Shown here piece by piece: positions 43,471 through 50,967 of a DNA stretch of 58,464 nt; within the stretch, counting starts at the first letter, position 1, and each line of letters starts with the position of its first letter. Source of the DNA: Bacillus sp. (in: firmicutes). GTDB taxonomy: Bacteria; Bacillota; Clostridia; Lachnospirales; Lachnospiraceae. Made by a program: the position numbers and the translations under genes. Location: NCBI GenBank assembly GCA_023666125.1, contig JAMPCN010000006.1, positions 1-58,464 of the forward strand, given 5' to 3'. The notes under the pieces were generated by a model. The model ran no database searches, had not been told where the DNA came from, and worked only from the letters and a program-made list of their open reading frames with translations.

Positions 43471-44538
43471 TTGCGAATTAGTTCCAGTATGATAGGAATG
43501 GAATCCGCCAGAAGTTATTCTTCTGTAACAGTGAGAACTGCCCGTACTTATGCGGGCAGGCCCAAGAGCATGACAACCGGGGGAGGAAATGGATTTCTGG
43601 GAAGCTTTTGGGGAATGGAAGGGGAGGCAGAGGATGCCGATAAAAGTAGTAATGCGCAGACTACTTTACAGGATGTTTCACTCCACTTCCGCAATCTGTC
43701 CAATACGGGCAGGGTAACAGCCAGCAGGGAGGAAAAGGACGCCAGGGAGACAGTCAGGCAGCAGTGCATGAAATTTTTGATGTATCTTTTGTTTGGCGAC
43801 CGCCATAAGAGGGAGCTGGACGAGTTCTGGGGAACCGGAACGGACTCTTCACAAACCCTGAGCGATACGCAGTCCTACGGCATTACGAATACGTATTACC
43901 ATAGCGAGACGGAAACAACTTCTTTTGCTACAACCGGAGTAGTAAAGACTGCCGACGGCAGGGAAATTAATTTCGGTCTCAATCTGGAAATGAGCAGGAG
44001 TTTCACGGAGTATTACGAAGAAAGTTATGATATCGGGCAGCTGCACTATACAGACCCGCTTGTCATTAACTTAGACAGTAATATTGCAGAACTTTCTGAC
44101 CAGACTTTTTTCTTTGATTTGGATTGTGACGGAACGAAAGAGGAAATATCCACTTTAGGTTCCGGCAGCGGCTATCTGGCGCTGGATTTGAATCAGGATG
44201 GCGTCATTAACGACGGCAGCGAGCTGTTCGGTACGAAATCCGGCAATGGGTTTGCCGATTTAGCGAAGTATGATGCGGACGGCAACGGCTGGATTGATGA
44301 GGGTGATGACATCTGGGATAAGCTTTTGGTCTGGACAAAAGATGAAGACGGCAACGATAAGCTTTATCATTTGTCGGAGGCAGGCGTGGGCGCTATCTGT
44401 TTACAGAATGCCCGGACGGAATTTGCCGTTAATTCCATGAAAGATAATCACACGAACGGAGTCATCAGAAATACCGGTATTTTCTTATATGAAAACGGCG
44501 GTGTGGGTACGGTGCAGCATTTGGATTTGGTACGCTAA
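43471..44538 (+). CDS. EF-hand-like calcium-binding protein of unknown function
   Basis: A 355-residue protein starting at TTG 43471: a perfect AAGGAGGT lies five bases upstream, whereas the longer frame from GTG 43450 would begin inside the terminator. The peptide begins MRISSSMIGMESARSYSS, has no signal peptide, and is predicted soluble. In the C-terminal half two calcium-loop-like segments occur, LDLNQDGVINDGSELFG (about residue 237) and YDADGNGWIDEGDDIW (about 268), followed by WTKDEDGNDKLY. These match the DxDxDG pattern of EF-hand/dockerin-like loops. A sigma-28-type promoter links it to motility genes, but its function is unknown. Confidence 0.75.
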   Translation: MRISSSMIGMESARSYSSVTVRTARTYAGRPKSMTTGGGNGFLGSFWGMEGEAEDADKSSNAQTTLQDVSLHFRNLSNTGRVTASREEKDARETVRQQCMKFLMYLLFGDRHKRELDEFWGTGTDSSQTLSDTQSYGITNTYYHSETETTSFATTGVVKTADGREINFGLNLEMSRSFTEYYEESYDIGQLHYTDPLVINLDSNIAELSDQTFFFDLDCDGTKEEISTLGSGSGYLALDLNQDGVINDGSELFGTKSGNGFADLAKYDADGNGWIDEGDDIWDKLLVWTKDEDGNDKLYHLSEAGVGAICLQNARTEFAVNSMKDNHTNGVIRNTGIFLYENGGVGTVQHLDLVR

Positions 44539-44572
44539 GGTTAATTCCATTGGCATGGAATAGTTATGAATT

Positions 44573-44607
44573 AGGACACTGATACATACAATGAGAAGAG
44601 GTGTCCT
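44573..44607 (+). promoter_or_regulatory. Inverted repeat over the spoIID start region
   Basis: AGGACAC (44573-44579) and GTGTCCT (44601-44607) form a perfect 7-bp stem with a 21-base loop containing the CATACAAT element. The right arm covers the end of the SD and ends one base before the ATG at 44609. Confidence 0.5.
44585..44592 (+). promoter_or_regulatory. Candidate sigma-E -10 element of spoIID
   Basis: CATACAAT is the exact sigma-E -10 consensus. The -35 (around 44564-44570) is weak. The transcript would start only ~10 bases before the ATG, so this call is tentative. Confidence 0.35.
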
Positions 44608-44608
44608 G

Positions 44609-45625
44609 ATGAATTTATTTAGAATCGTCTTAAAAAGAACAAACAAAAGGAAGTATGAAAGCAGTCCGCTTAGGGATGCACTTACGATACTTTTGTTTGT
44701 TTTTTTGCTTCCGTATGTAATTTCCTGTTTGTGGGGGCATGTCGGCAAGGAAACGACGCTTCTTTTTATACAGGATGAAGAATGGATTGACACAATGTAT
44801 GAAGTGCGCCTTTTTGGAGAGTGGGGAAGCAAACGGATGAATATGCAGGAATATCTGATATGGAAGTTAAAGCTAGTCATGCCCTGCGATGAAGAAGACG
44901 GGATGGCAATAAAATACGAGGAAGAGGCTTTAAAGGCACAGGCGGTGCTGTTAAGAACACAGCTATGGGAAAATTATCGGAAAGGTGATGGCAATGAAAA
45001 TACGCTTACCTTGCAGGACGACGCCTTTTTTCATTACGGGGAAAATCGATACAGCCGGGAAACGGAAACGCTTTATAAAAATGCGGTTTGTAAAACGGAT
45101 GGCGTATATTTATCTTATGGAAAGGAACCTATAAAGGCGGCGTATTTTCCCGTCAGTAACGGGCGGACGAGAAATGCGTCGGAAATCATGTATGGGGAAA
45201 GTTACCCCTATTTAGTCAGCGTAGAATGCGGACAGGATATTCTGGCAAAAGATTATCAGAGCCGTGTAAGCATGGAAAAGGAGAAGTACTGCAGCCTTGT
45301 CGGAACGCTTTTTTCCATAGAAGATACAAATGAGGAAGTCTGGGGTCGGCTGGAACTTACCTATGACAGTGCAGAGTATGTGAAAGAAGCGTCGGTCAAC
45401 GGGCATGCATGCAGCGGAGAAATTTTCCGGAGCGCACTTGGGCTTGCCTCTTCCAGTTTTTACGTCGAGTGGGGGGAACGGGAAGTTGTTTTTTTTGTGA
45501 AAGGCGTCGGGCATGGACTGGGAATGAGTCAGTATGACGCCAATGAAAGAGCTGTTTCGGGAGAGACTTTTGATGAGATTTTAGCAAATTACTTTTTTCA
45601 GGCAGAATTAGTAAAAATTGAATAA
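44609..45625 (+). CDS. spoIID: Stage II sporulation protein D
   Basis: Membrane-anchored lytic transglycosylase of the engulfment (DMP) complex that degrades septal peptidoglycan. 338 residues, one N-terminal membrane segment (about 24-42), then the SpoIID domain: YEEEALKAQAVLLRTQLW (the conserved EALKAQA element with the probable catalytic Glu), YFPVSNGRT and the C-terminal VKGVGHGLGMSQYDANE. ATG 44609 follows AGAGGTG; ATG 44591 is also in frame but lacks a ribosome site. spoIIQ follows, as in other clostridia. Confidence 0.92.
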   Translation: MNLFRIVLKRTNKRKYESSPLRDALTILLFVFLLPYVISCLWGHVGKETTLLFIQDEEWIDTMYEVRLFGEWGSKRMNMQEYLIWKLKLVMPCDEEDGMAIKYEEEALKAQAVLLRTQLWENYRKGDGNENTLTLQDDAFFHYGENRYSRETETLYKNAVCKTDGVYLSYGKEPIKAAYFPVSNGRTRNASEIMYGESYPYLVSVECGQDILAKDYQSRVSMEKEKYCSLVGTLFSIEDTNEEVWGRLELTYDSAEYVKEASVNGHACSGEIFRSALGLASSSFYVEWGEREVVFFVKGVGHGLGMSQYDANERAVSGETFDEILANYFFQAELVKIE

Positions 45626-45648
45626 TGTGCCAAATTCGGGAAAGACTA
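45620..45648 (+). promoter_or_regulatory. Candidate sigma-F promoter of spoIIQ
   Basis: GGAAAGACTA (45639-45648) fits all fixed positions of the sigma-F -10 pattern GGnnAnAHTR. GAATA (45620-45624), overlapping the spoIID stop, is one base off the -35 pattern GYATA with a 14-base spacer. spoIIQ is a classical sigma-F gene in Bacillus. Confidence 0.5.
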
Positions 45649-45708
45649 AACACCATAAAATAATTTCTCAAAAAAACTGATACGATAACAGGAGGCAAAG
45701 TTGGAATC

Positions 45709-46647
45709 ATGGGTATGAGAAGAAATAGAAATGGTGTAAGGAAAGAACGAATTATTATGCTGGCATCATCAGCGCTGGTGCTGACTGCGCTTACGGTGAC
45801 GGGAGTGTTTGTCAGAAACAGCCGCCAGAAGGAAGATGAAAGCAATGTGGTGGATTTCAGCGTCATTGAAAACCGCGTGGAAGAAAGTGCGGAAAGCATT
45901 ATGTCGGATGAGGATTTGGACACGCTCTTTGCGGAGGTGGGAACGGATGACTTAGATTATGACCCCTATTTTCAGGAGGCCAATTCCGGACATGTGGAAA
46001 ACGCGATAACAGGTAAAAATCAGAAAGAAACAGACGACACGGAAAAGAAAACCGCGGAAGAATCCGAAAATAAGCAAAACACTTCCACAAAGCAGGACGC
46101 CAAAAAGAAAGAGGCACAGACAGAGAGCGACGGAAGTAAAGAAGGTATGTTTGACGAATCTGAGGAAACGATGTTAGAAGAGCCGGAAGACACGGAGGCA
46201 ATCGCGACGACGGTGCAGCCTATATTGGATTTTGGAGAAGAGGAGGAGCTGGTATGGCCGATTGCAGGAGATATTTTAATCAATTACAGCATGGATAAGA
46301 CGGTTTATTTCCCGACGCTGCAACAATATAAATATCATCCGGCCATTGTGATTTCCGCGACGGTAGGAGAATCCATTGCGGCGGCTGCGGAAGGCAGGGT
46401 AGTTTCCGTCTCTTATGACACACAGCTTGGTAATACGGTGGTTATGGATTTGGGAAATCAGTATGAATTGACTTACGGACAGCTTGACAATATTACCGTG
46501 AGCGAGGGCAGCTATGTCGTTACCGGAGATATTATCGGCAGCGTGGCGTCTCCAACAAAGTATTACAGCACGGAGGGGGCAAATGTCTATTTTAAACTGA
46601 CAAAGGACGGACAGCCGGTTAATCCAATCAGCAAATTGAAAAATTAG
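45709..46647 (+). CDS. spoIIQ: SpoIIQ-like LytM/M23-fold protein
   Basis: Forespore-side membrane protein expected to bind SpoIIIAH across the two membranes during engulfment. 312 residues: a membrane segment at about 17-35, a long acidic/Lys-rich low-complexity linker (about 80-165) and a C-terminal M23 fold (about 180-305). The zinc-site residues are mostly lost: the HxxxD motif is reduced to a lone His in KYHPAIV, and the later H-L pair reads YGQLD. It is therefore probably non-catalytic, like Bacillus SpoIIQ and unlike several clostridial SpoIIQ proteins. The GGAGG site lies 13 bases upstream of the ATG, rather far. Confidence 0.85.
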   Translation: MGMRRNRNGVRKERIIMLASSALVLTALTVTGVFVRNSRQKEDESNVVDFSVIENRVEESAESIMSDEDLDTLFAEVGTDDLDYDPYFQEANSGHVENAITGKNQKETDDTEKKTAEESENKQNTSTKQDAKKKEAQTESDGSKEGMFDESEETMLEEPEDTEAIATTVQPILDFGEEEELVWPIAGDILINYSMDKTVYFPTLQQYKYHPAIVISATVGESIAAAAEGRVVSVSYDTQLGNTVVMDLGNQYELTYGQLDNITVSEGSYVVTGDIIGSVASPTKYYSTEGANVYFKLTKDGQPVNPISKLKN

Positions 46648-46667
46648 AAAAAAGAAAGGCAGCGCGG

Positions 46668-47837
46668 ATGCTTACAATTATTCACGGGGAAATAATGACA
46701 ATGGCGCAGGCGTATTATCAGGACGGATTTTTGCAGATACAAGACGGGAAGATTACCGCCATCGGCGATATGAAAGATTGTCCTGTGAAAAAGGGAGACA
46801 GCGGCGTTTTGGATGCGAAAGGGAATCTGGTGCTGCCCGGCATTGTAGAAGCGCATTGTCATATGGGAATTACGGAGGAAAAGAAAGGGATGGAGGGGGA
46901 TGACTGTAATGAAAGCGTAGAACCGGTGACGCCCTGGCTGCGTGCTATCGACGCTATCAATCCCATGGATGCGGCTTTTGATGACGCGCTTCGTGCAGGA
47001 ATCACCTCCGCCATGGTAGGACCTGGCAGTTCCAATGTGGTAGGCGGGCAGTTTGCCTTTATCAAAACGCATGGCAGATGTATCGACAACATGATTGTCA
47101 AGGCGCCTGCGGCCATGAAAATTGCTTTTGGAGAAAACCCAAAAGTGAATTATGCAGGACAAAACGTATCGCCGTCTACCAGAATGGCGATTGCGGCGAT
47201 GCTGCGCCGGGAACTTTTTGAAGCGAGGGCATACTGGAAAAAGCAAAAGGAGAATAAAAATCAGGAGAAAGATTTCCGCTATGAATGCTGGATTCCGGTT
47301 TTGGAGGGAGAAATTCCGCTAAAGGCGCATGTCCACCGTGCAGACGATATTTTAACCGCTATCAGAATTGCCAAAGAATTTGGTCTGTCCATGACGCTTG
47401 ACCATTGCAGCGAAGGACATTTGATTGCCGAGGAAATTAAGGCAAGCGGGTTTCCGGCGATTGTGGGACCGGATATGGCGAGCAGAAATAAAATCGAAGT
47501 GCAGAATATGGCTTTTAAAACGGTCGGTATTTTGAGCCGGGCCGGCGTCTGTACGGCTATTATGACGGACCATCCGGTTTCCATGATACAGTTTCTGCCT
47601 ATCTGTGCAGGACTAGCAGTAAAATCAGGTCTTGACGAGGAAGAAGGGTTTCGTTCCATTACCATAAACGCGGCGAAAATCTGCGGCGTTGCGGACAGGG
47701 TCGGCAGCCTGGAAGTCGGCAAGGACGGCGACGTTGCCATCTTTGACGGCAGTCCGCTGGAAGTATCTACCAAAGCATTATATACAATAATAGAAGGAAA
47801 AATTGTATATCATGATGAAAACATGAAAGATTTGTGA
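46668..47837 (+). CDS. Amidohydrolase-superfamily enzyme (imidazolonepropionase/dihydroorotase-like)
   Basis: A 389-residue metal-dependent hydrolase. The small beta-domain at both ends (DGKITAIGD, GVLDAKGNLVLPG; C-terminal GSLEVGKDGDVAIFDG) frames a TIM barrel. Metal ligands include EAHCHMG (about residue 62), KAHVHRADD (about 222), DHCSEGH (about 244) and the MTDHP Asp (about 300). The substrate is unknown. It lies 20 bases after spoIIQ and may be read through from it, but no sporulation role is known for the family. An extended -10 (TGATATAAT, 47835-47843) at its end probably starts the next transcript. Confidence 0.88.
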   Translation: MLTIIHGEIMTMAQAYYQDGFLQIQDGKITAIGDMKDCPVKKGDSGVLDAKGNLVLPGIVEAHCHMGITEEKKGMEGDDCNESVEPVTPWLRAIDAINPMDAAFDDALRAGITSAMVGPGSSNVVGGQFAFIKTHGRCIDNMIVKAPAAMKIAFGENPKVNYAGQNVSPSTRMAIAAMLRRELFEARAYWKKQKENKNQEKDFRYECWIPVLEGEIPLKAHVHRADDILTAIRIAKEFGLSMTLDHCSEGHLIAEEIKASGFPAIVGPDMASRNKIEVQNMAFKTVGILSRAGVCTAIMTDHPVSMIQFLPICAGLAVKSGLDEEEGFRSITINAAKICGVADRVGSLEVGKDGDVAIFDGSPLEVSTKALYTIIEGKIVYHDENMKDL

Positions 47838-47839
47838 TA

Positions 47840-47945
47840 TAATAACCGCAAAAGAAAAGGAAGCGGCGGCGAAGCCGACATTTACTTTTCTTGCGGTATT
47901 AACGAGAAAGCGTTTGACGAAGTCAAACAATGAGTGCGATAGCAC
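47840..47945 (+). repeat. Array of stem-loops upstream of the GH9-like gene
   Basis: A long bulged stem pairs TAATAACCGCAAAAGAAAAG (47840-47859) with the segment CTTTTCTTGCGGTATTA (47885-47901) and encloses a small CGGC/GCCG hairpin. It is followed by GTTTGAC/GTCAAAC (47912-47928, 3-base loop) and GTGC/GCAC (47934-47945). The whole forms most of the 5' leader of the GH9-like gene if transcription starts at the extended -10 at 47835-47843. Confidence 0.65.
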
Positions 47946-47993
47946 GGGCTTTCGAGTGTACAAGAATGATGAATAATGCATAAAAGGAGTTTT

Positions 47994-49550
47994 ATGAAAA
48001 AAAGACATTTAAAAACGATAGTGCCTGTTTTAATAACAGCGCTTTTTCTTTCTGCCTGCGCTGAATTGGACCCCTCTTCCATGGCGGGGAATGGGAATGA
48101 GGAAAAAGAGGATGAGATTGTCAGTCTGGGGCTGACTCCTGAATTTGATTATGAAGTGCCAAAAAGCATTCCGGATATTATGGTGAATCAGGTGGGCTAT
48201 GCATCAGATAGCAGTAAAGTTGCAGTGTTTCGCGGAGAAACGCTGCCCGATACATATGATTTGGTGAACGCTGAAACCGGGGATATTGTATACACGGGAG
48301 CAATCGAGCCGAAAGGGTACAATGAGACCACCAAAGAGAACATCAGCTACGGTGATTTTACGGATTATACGGTTCCGGGAACCTATTATTTACAGGCGGA
48401 TATTATCGGACAGTCTTATTTGTTTGTGATTGAGCATAATCCGTATGAGGATATTTTCACGGAAGCGTTAAAACAGTATTATTATAACCGTTGCGGGTTG
48501 ACGTTATCGACACAGCTTGCAAGAGGGGCGGCGCATAATGCCTGTCATACCAAAACCGCGCAGTTAAAAGAAGATACCACCGTACAGATTGACGTGGCGG
48601 GAGGCTGGCATATTGACGGGAAGGGAAACAGAGACGTGATAAGCGGCTGTCAGGCGGTGAATAATCTGCTGTTGGCTTATGAATTATATGGCGGCATCTT
48701 TACCGATGAAGTTGGCATTCCGGAGAGCGGCAACGGCATTCCGGATGTGTTGGATGAAGTGAAGTATGAGACAGACTGGCTTCTTAAGATGCAGGATTCC
48801 ACAAGCGGGGCGGTTTATTCGGCGGTCAGCGTGATTGAAAATCCCAATGCGGCATATGTTTTGTATGTGGAGCCTGCGACGGTGAACGCTACTATTCAGT
48901 TTGCGGCTACTATGGCGAAGTTCAGCTACCTGTACCAGGGTTATGACAGGGATTTTGCAACGCAGTGTTTAAGAGCCGCAGACAGAGCCTACCGATATGT
49001 GGAAAAGTATCCGGAAAATATTTCCAAGGAGGAATATTTTTTTGCGGCAGCGGAACTGTACCGGGCGACCGGCACATATGGCTATCATGATGCAGTCTTA
49101 AAGTATTTAAAAGAGGAAAGTGAGCCGGATATAGAAAACGATTATGTTTTCTGGGGCTGCGTTACATATTTGTCCACCAAACAGCGAGTGGATGTGGCTA
49201 TATGCGAAAAGGTTATTACAAAGCTGCTGGCGGCCGTGGAGAGAATCTCCTTAAATTCCAAAAGTTCCAAATATTTGACGGAAGGGAATTTGGAACAGAG
49301 CAATAACAATGAACTATTGCAGAAAATGGCGCGGATGGCGGTTGTAGACCATATTATTACCAACCACGAGTATATGATGGTTTTGGAAAATCATCTGCAT
49401 TATTTTCTGGGAAGAAATGCGCAGTCTGTCAAATACATTGATCATACGGATAATAATGAGGGAAAAATCAATATTATGAAGCAGATGGATTTGAATGCGC
49501 AGTTTATTTTGTTTATGAGTGTGATAGAGGAAGAATTGGCGGAAAAATAA
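47994..49550 (+). CDS. GH9-like lipoprotein with a degenerate active site
   Basis: Cell-surface lipoprotein (signal peptide, lipobox LSAC with Cys 22), 518 residues. An N-terminal cellulase Ig-like domain (IMVNQVGYASDSSKVAVF at about 62-79) is followed by a GH9 (alpha/alpha)6 barrel. In active GH9 enzymes the segment GGWYDAGD carries two catalytic Asp; here it reads GGWHIDGKGN. The C-terminal part, which should carry a PHHR segment and the acid Glu (NEVACDYN-like), is shortened to YFLGRNAQSVKYIDH...KQMDLNAQF, without a matching Glu. It may bind rather than cut glycans. The start ATG 47994 sits just behind AAAAGGAG. Confidence 0.8.
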   Translation: MKKRHLKTIVPVLITALFLSACAELDPSSMAGNGNEEKEDEIVSLGLTPEFDYEVPKSIPDIMVNQVGYASDSSKVAVFRGETLPDTYDLVNAETGDIVYTGAIEPKGYNETTKENISYGDFTDYTVPGTYYLQADIIGQSYLFVIEHNPYEDIFTEALKQYYYNRCGLTLSTQLARGAAHNACHTKTAQLKEDTTVQIDVAGGWHIDGKGNRDVISGCQAVNNLLLAYELYGGIFTDEVGIPESGNGIPDVLDEVKYETDWLLKMQDSTSGAVYSAVSVIENPNAAYVLYVEPATVNATIQFAATMAKFSYLYQGYDRDFATQCLRAADRAYRYVEKYPENISKEEYFFAAAELYRATGTYGYHDAVLKYLKEESEPDIENDYVFWGCVTYLSTKQRVDVAICEKVITKLLAAVERISLNSKSSKYLTEGNLEQSNNNELLQKMARMAVVDHIITNHEYMMVLENHLHYFLGRNAQSVKYIDHTDNNEGKINIMKQMDLNAQFILFMSVIEEELAEK

Positions 49551-49580
49551 AGAACCGGTTTTATACCAGTTCTTTATTTT
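49549..49580. terminator. Bidirectional terminator between GH9-like gene and plsC
   Basis: AAAGAAC (49549-49555) pairs with GTTCTTT (49569-49575), with GGT/ACC inside. It is flanked by A-rich sequence on the left and ATTTTT on the right, so it works in both directions. It overlaps the end of the minus-strand plsC. Confidence 0.75.
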
Positions 49581-50295
49581 TGAAGTACATTTCCTTAATA
49601 ATCGACTGCACTTTTACGCCGATGCCTTTCTTTTCTTCCCTTGTCATTTCATTCATGTAAACGGGTTTACCGTATTCGATGACAACATGTGTCTTCTTTA
49701 TCTTCGGAAGATGGTCTTCAAAGATATCCGCGGCGTTGTTAATGCTCATGGGAACGATAGGGCATCCGCTTTTTTCCGCGATTTTAAAACTGCCTTCATG
49801 AAAGGGCAGGAAAGTGTCGTTGACTTTATTTCGGGTTCCTTCCGGGAAAATGCAGATGGAAATGCCCGCATGGATTTTATCGATTCCTTCCAGTATCGTT
49901 TTCATGCCCTGTTTGATGTCGTTTCTGTCGAGGAACAGGCAGTGCAGATATTTCATCCAGGTGCGCAGAAGCGGATAGCGCAGCATTTCTTTTTTGGCGA
50001 TATAGCCGGTCGGCCTGGGAACCCGCACATATGTCATGACGATATCAAAATAGCTTCGATGGTTGCCAATGTATAAAACAGGCACGTCTTTCGGAACATT
50101 CTCCTCACCAAGAACAGTGATTTTCGTGCCGGCAAAAAACAGGCAGCAGCGGAAAGCCCAGTTGACAATGGCGAGGGAAGAACGGTTTTTTATGTCCATA
50201 TTAAATTTACCGATAAAATATTCAATTATCATTAAGGGAATGCTCAAAATCAGAAATAATACCACAAAAAGCGCAACCAAAATAAATCGAATCAT
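49561..50295 (-). CDS. plsC: 1-acyl-sn-glycerol-3-phosphate acyltransferase
   Basis: Second acylation step of phosphatidic-acid synthesis at the inner membrane face. 244 residues, N-terminal membrane segment, acyltransferase motifs NHRSYFD (HX4D, about residue 79), GYIAKKEM and FPEGTRNK (about 150). Complete and of normal length. It has its own promoter, divergent from the PrcB-like gene. Confidence 0.93.
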   Translation of the reverse strand: MIRFILVALFVVLFLILSIPLMIIEYFIGKFNMDIKNRSSLAIVNWAFRCCLFFAGTKITVLGEENVPKDVPVLYIGNHRSYFDIVMTYVRVPRPTGYIAKKEMLRYPLLRTWMKYLHCLFLDRNDIKQGMKTILEGIDKIHAGISICIFPEGTRNKVNDTFLPFHEGSFKIAEKSGCPIVPMSINNAADIFEDHLPKIKKTHVVIEYGKPVYMNEMTREEKKGIGVKVQSIIKEMYFKNKELV

Positions 50296-50328
50296 AAATG
50301 TACCCTTTCTTCAAAATCTTCTCACACT

Positions 50329-50357
50329 ATTATAGTAGACTTTGCTTTTTTATTCAA
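50329..50357 (-). promoter_or_regulatory. Sigma-A promoter of plsC
   Basis: Minus strand: TTGAAT (50357-50352), 17 bases, TATAAT (50334-50329). Confidence 0.65.
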
Positions 50358-50366
50358 TAGGAATAG

Positions 50367-50437
50367 ACTTTTCCGTTCGCTAATAAATTAGTAATAACCA
50401 AAGTATACCGCGTTTTATCAGCGTAGAAAGGAAAAGT
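50367..50437 (+). promoter_or_regulatory. Inverted repeat including the PrcB-like gene's ribosome site
   Basis: ACTTTTCC (50367-50374) and GGAAAAGT (50430-50437) are perfect reverse complements. The right arm is the AAGGAAAAG ribosome site of the lipoprotein gene. The loop (55 bases) contains two further short hairpins. Confidence 0.4.
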
Positions 50438-50444
50438 TATTACA

Positions 50445-50867
50445 ATGGGTGAATGGGAGAAAAGACTGTTTAGCGTTTTGCTTGTAGGGATGCTGTGCAT
50501 AAGCGTGATTGCCTGCGGGGCTGATAAGCAAAGCCCTATGGAAAAAATTAAGGATTTGACTTTTACGGTTATTGCGGAGGATAAACTACCGGAGGAACTG
50601 TTGGCGATGATTGAAGAAAAAAAGGCAGATTCTTTTAAGATGACTTTTGAAGACCGGGGGTTTCTCTATATTTGTGTCGGCTATGGGCAGCAGGAGACGG
50701 CCGGTTACAGCATATCGGTCAACGCCTTATATGAGACGGGTAACGCAGTGTACATAGACACTAATCTGATTGGCCCGGGGCCGGAGGAAAAAGGAAAGAA
50801 TGCGCCGACCTATCCGTATATCGTTGTGAAAACGGAAAATGTATCAAAGCCGGTAGTGTTTGACTGA
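50445..50867 (+). CDS. PrcB-like domain lipoprotein
   Basis: A 140-residue lipoprotein: signal peptide with lipobox VIAC (Cys 24), then a single PrcB C-terminal-type domain, recognised by GYGQQETAGYSISVNAL and the closing TYPYIVVKTE. In Treponema PrcB is a subunit of a surface protease complex; here no partner protease is adjacent and the role is unknown. The end overlaps the beginning of the pyrC leader. Confidence 0.78.
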   Translation: MGEWEKRLFSVLLVGMLCISVIACGADKQSPMEKIKDLTFTVIAEDKLPEELLAMIEEKKADSFKMTFEDRGFLYICVGYGQQETAGYSISVNALYETGNAVYIDTNLIGPGPEEKGKNAPTYPYIVVKTENVSKPVVFD

Positions 50868-50895
50868 AAATTATGATAAAATAGATACGGACTTG

Positions 50896-50927
50896 AGGAG
50901 GCGGAACTGTACCGACATCCGCCTCCT
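50896..50927 (+). promoter_or_regulatory. Strong hairpin in the pyrC leader
   Basis: AGGAGGCGGA (50896-50905) pairs perfectly with TCCGCCTCCT (50918-50927), with a 12-base loop. No T run follows. An extended -10 (TGATAAAAT, 50874-50882) just upstream is a possible promoter. I see no PyrR-type binding-loop sequence. Confidence 0.55.
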
Positions 50928-50967
50928 GACAGTAACGTCACAGAGCGGGAAGAGAGCAGGATTTGAT

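Noticed and set aside
46644-47246. 200-codon minus-strand frame opposite the amidohydrolase
   Set aside because: Basic, His/Arg-rich translation typical of an antisense shadow; the + strand frame has metal motifs and a good start.
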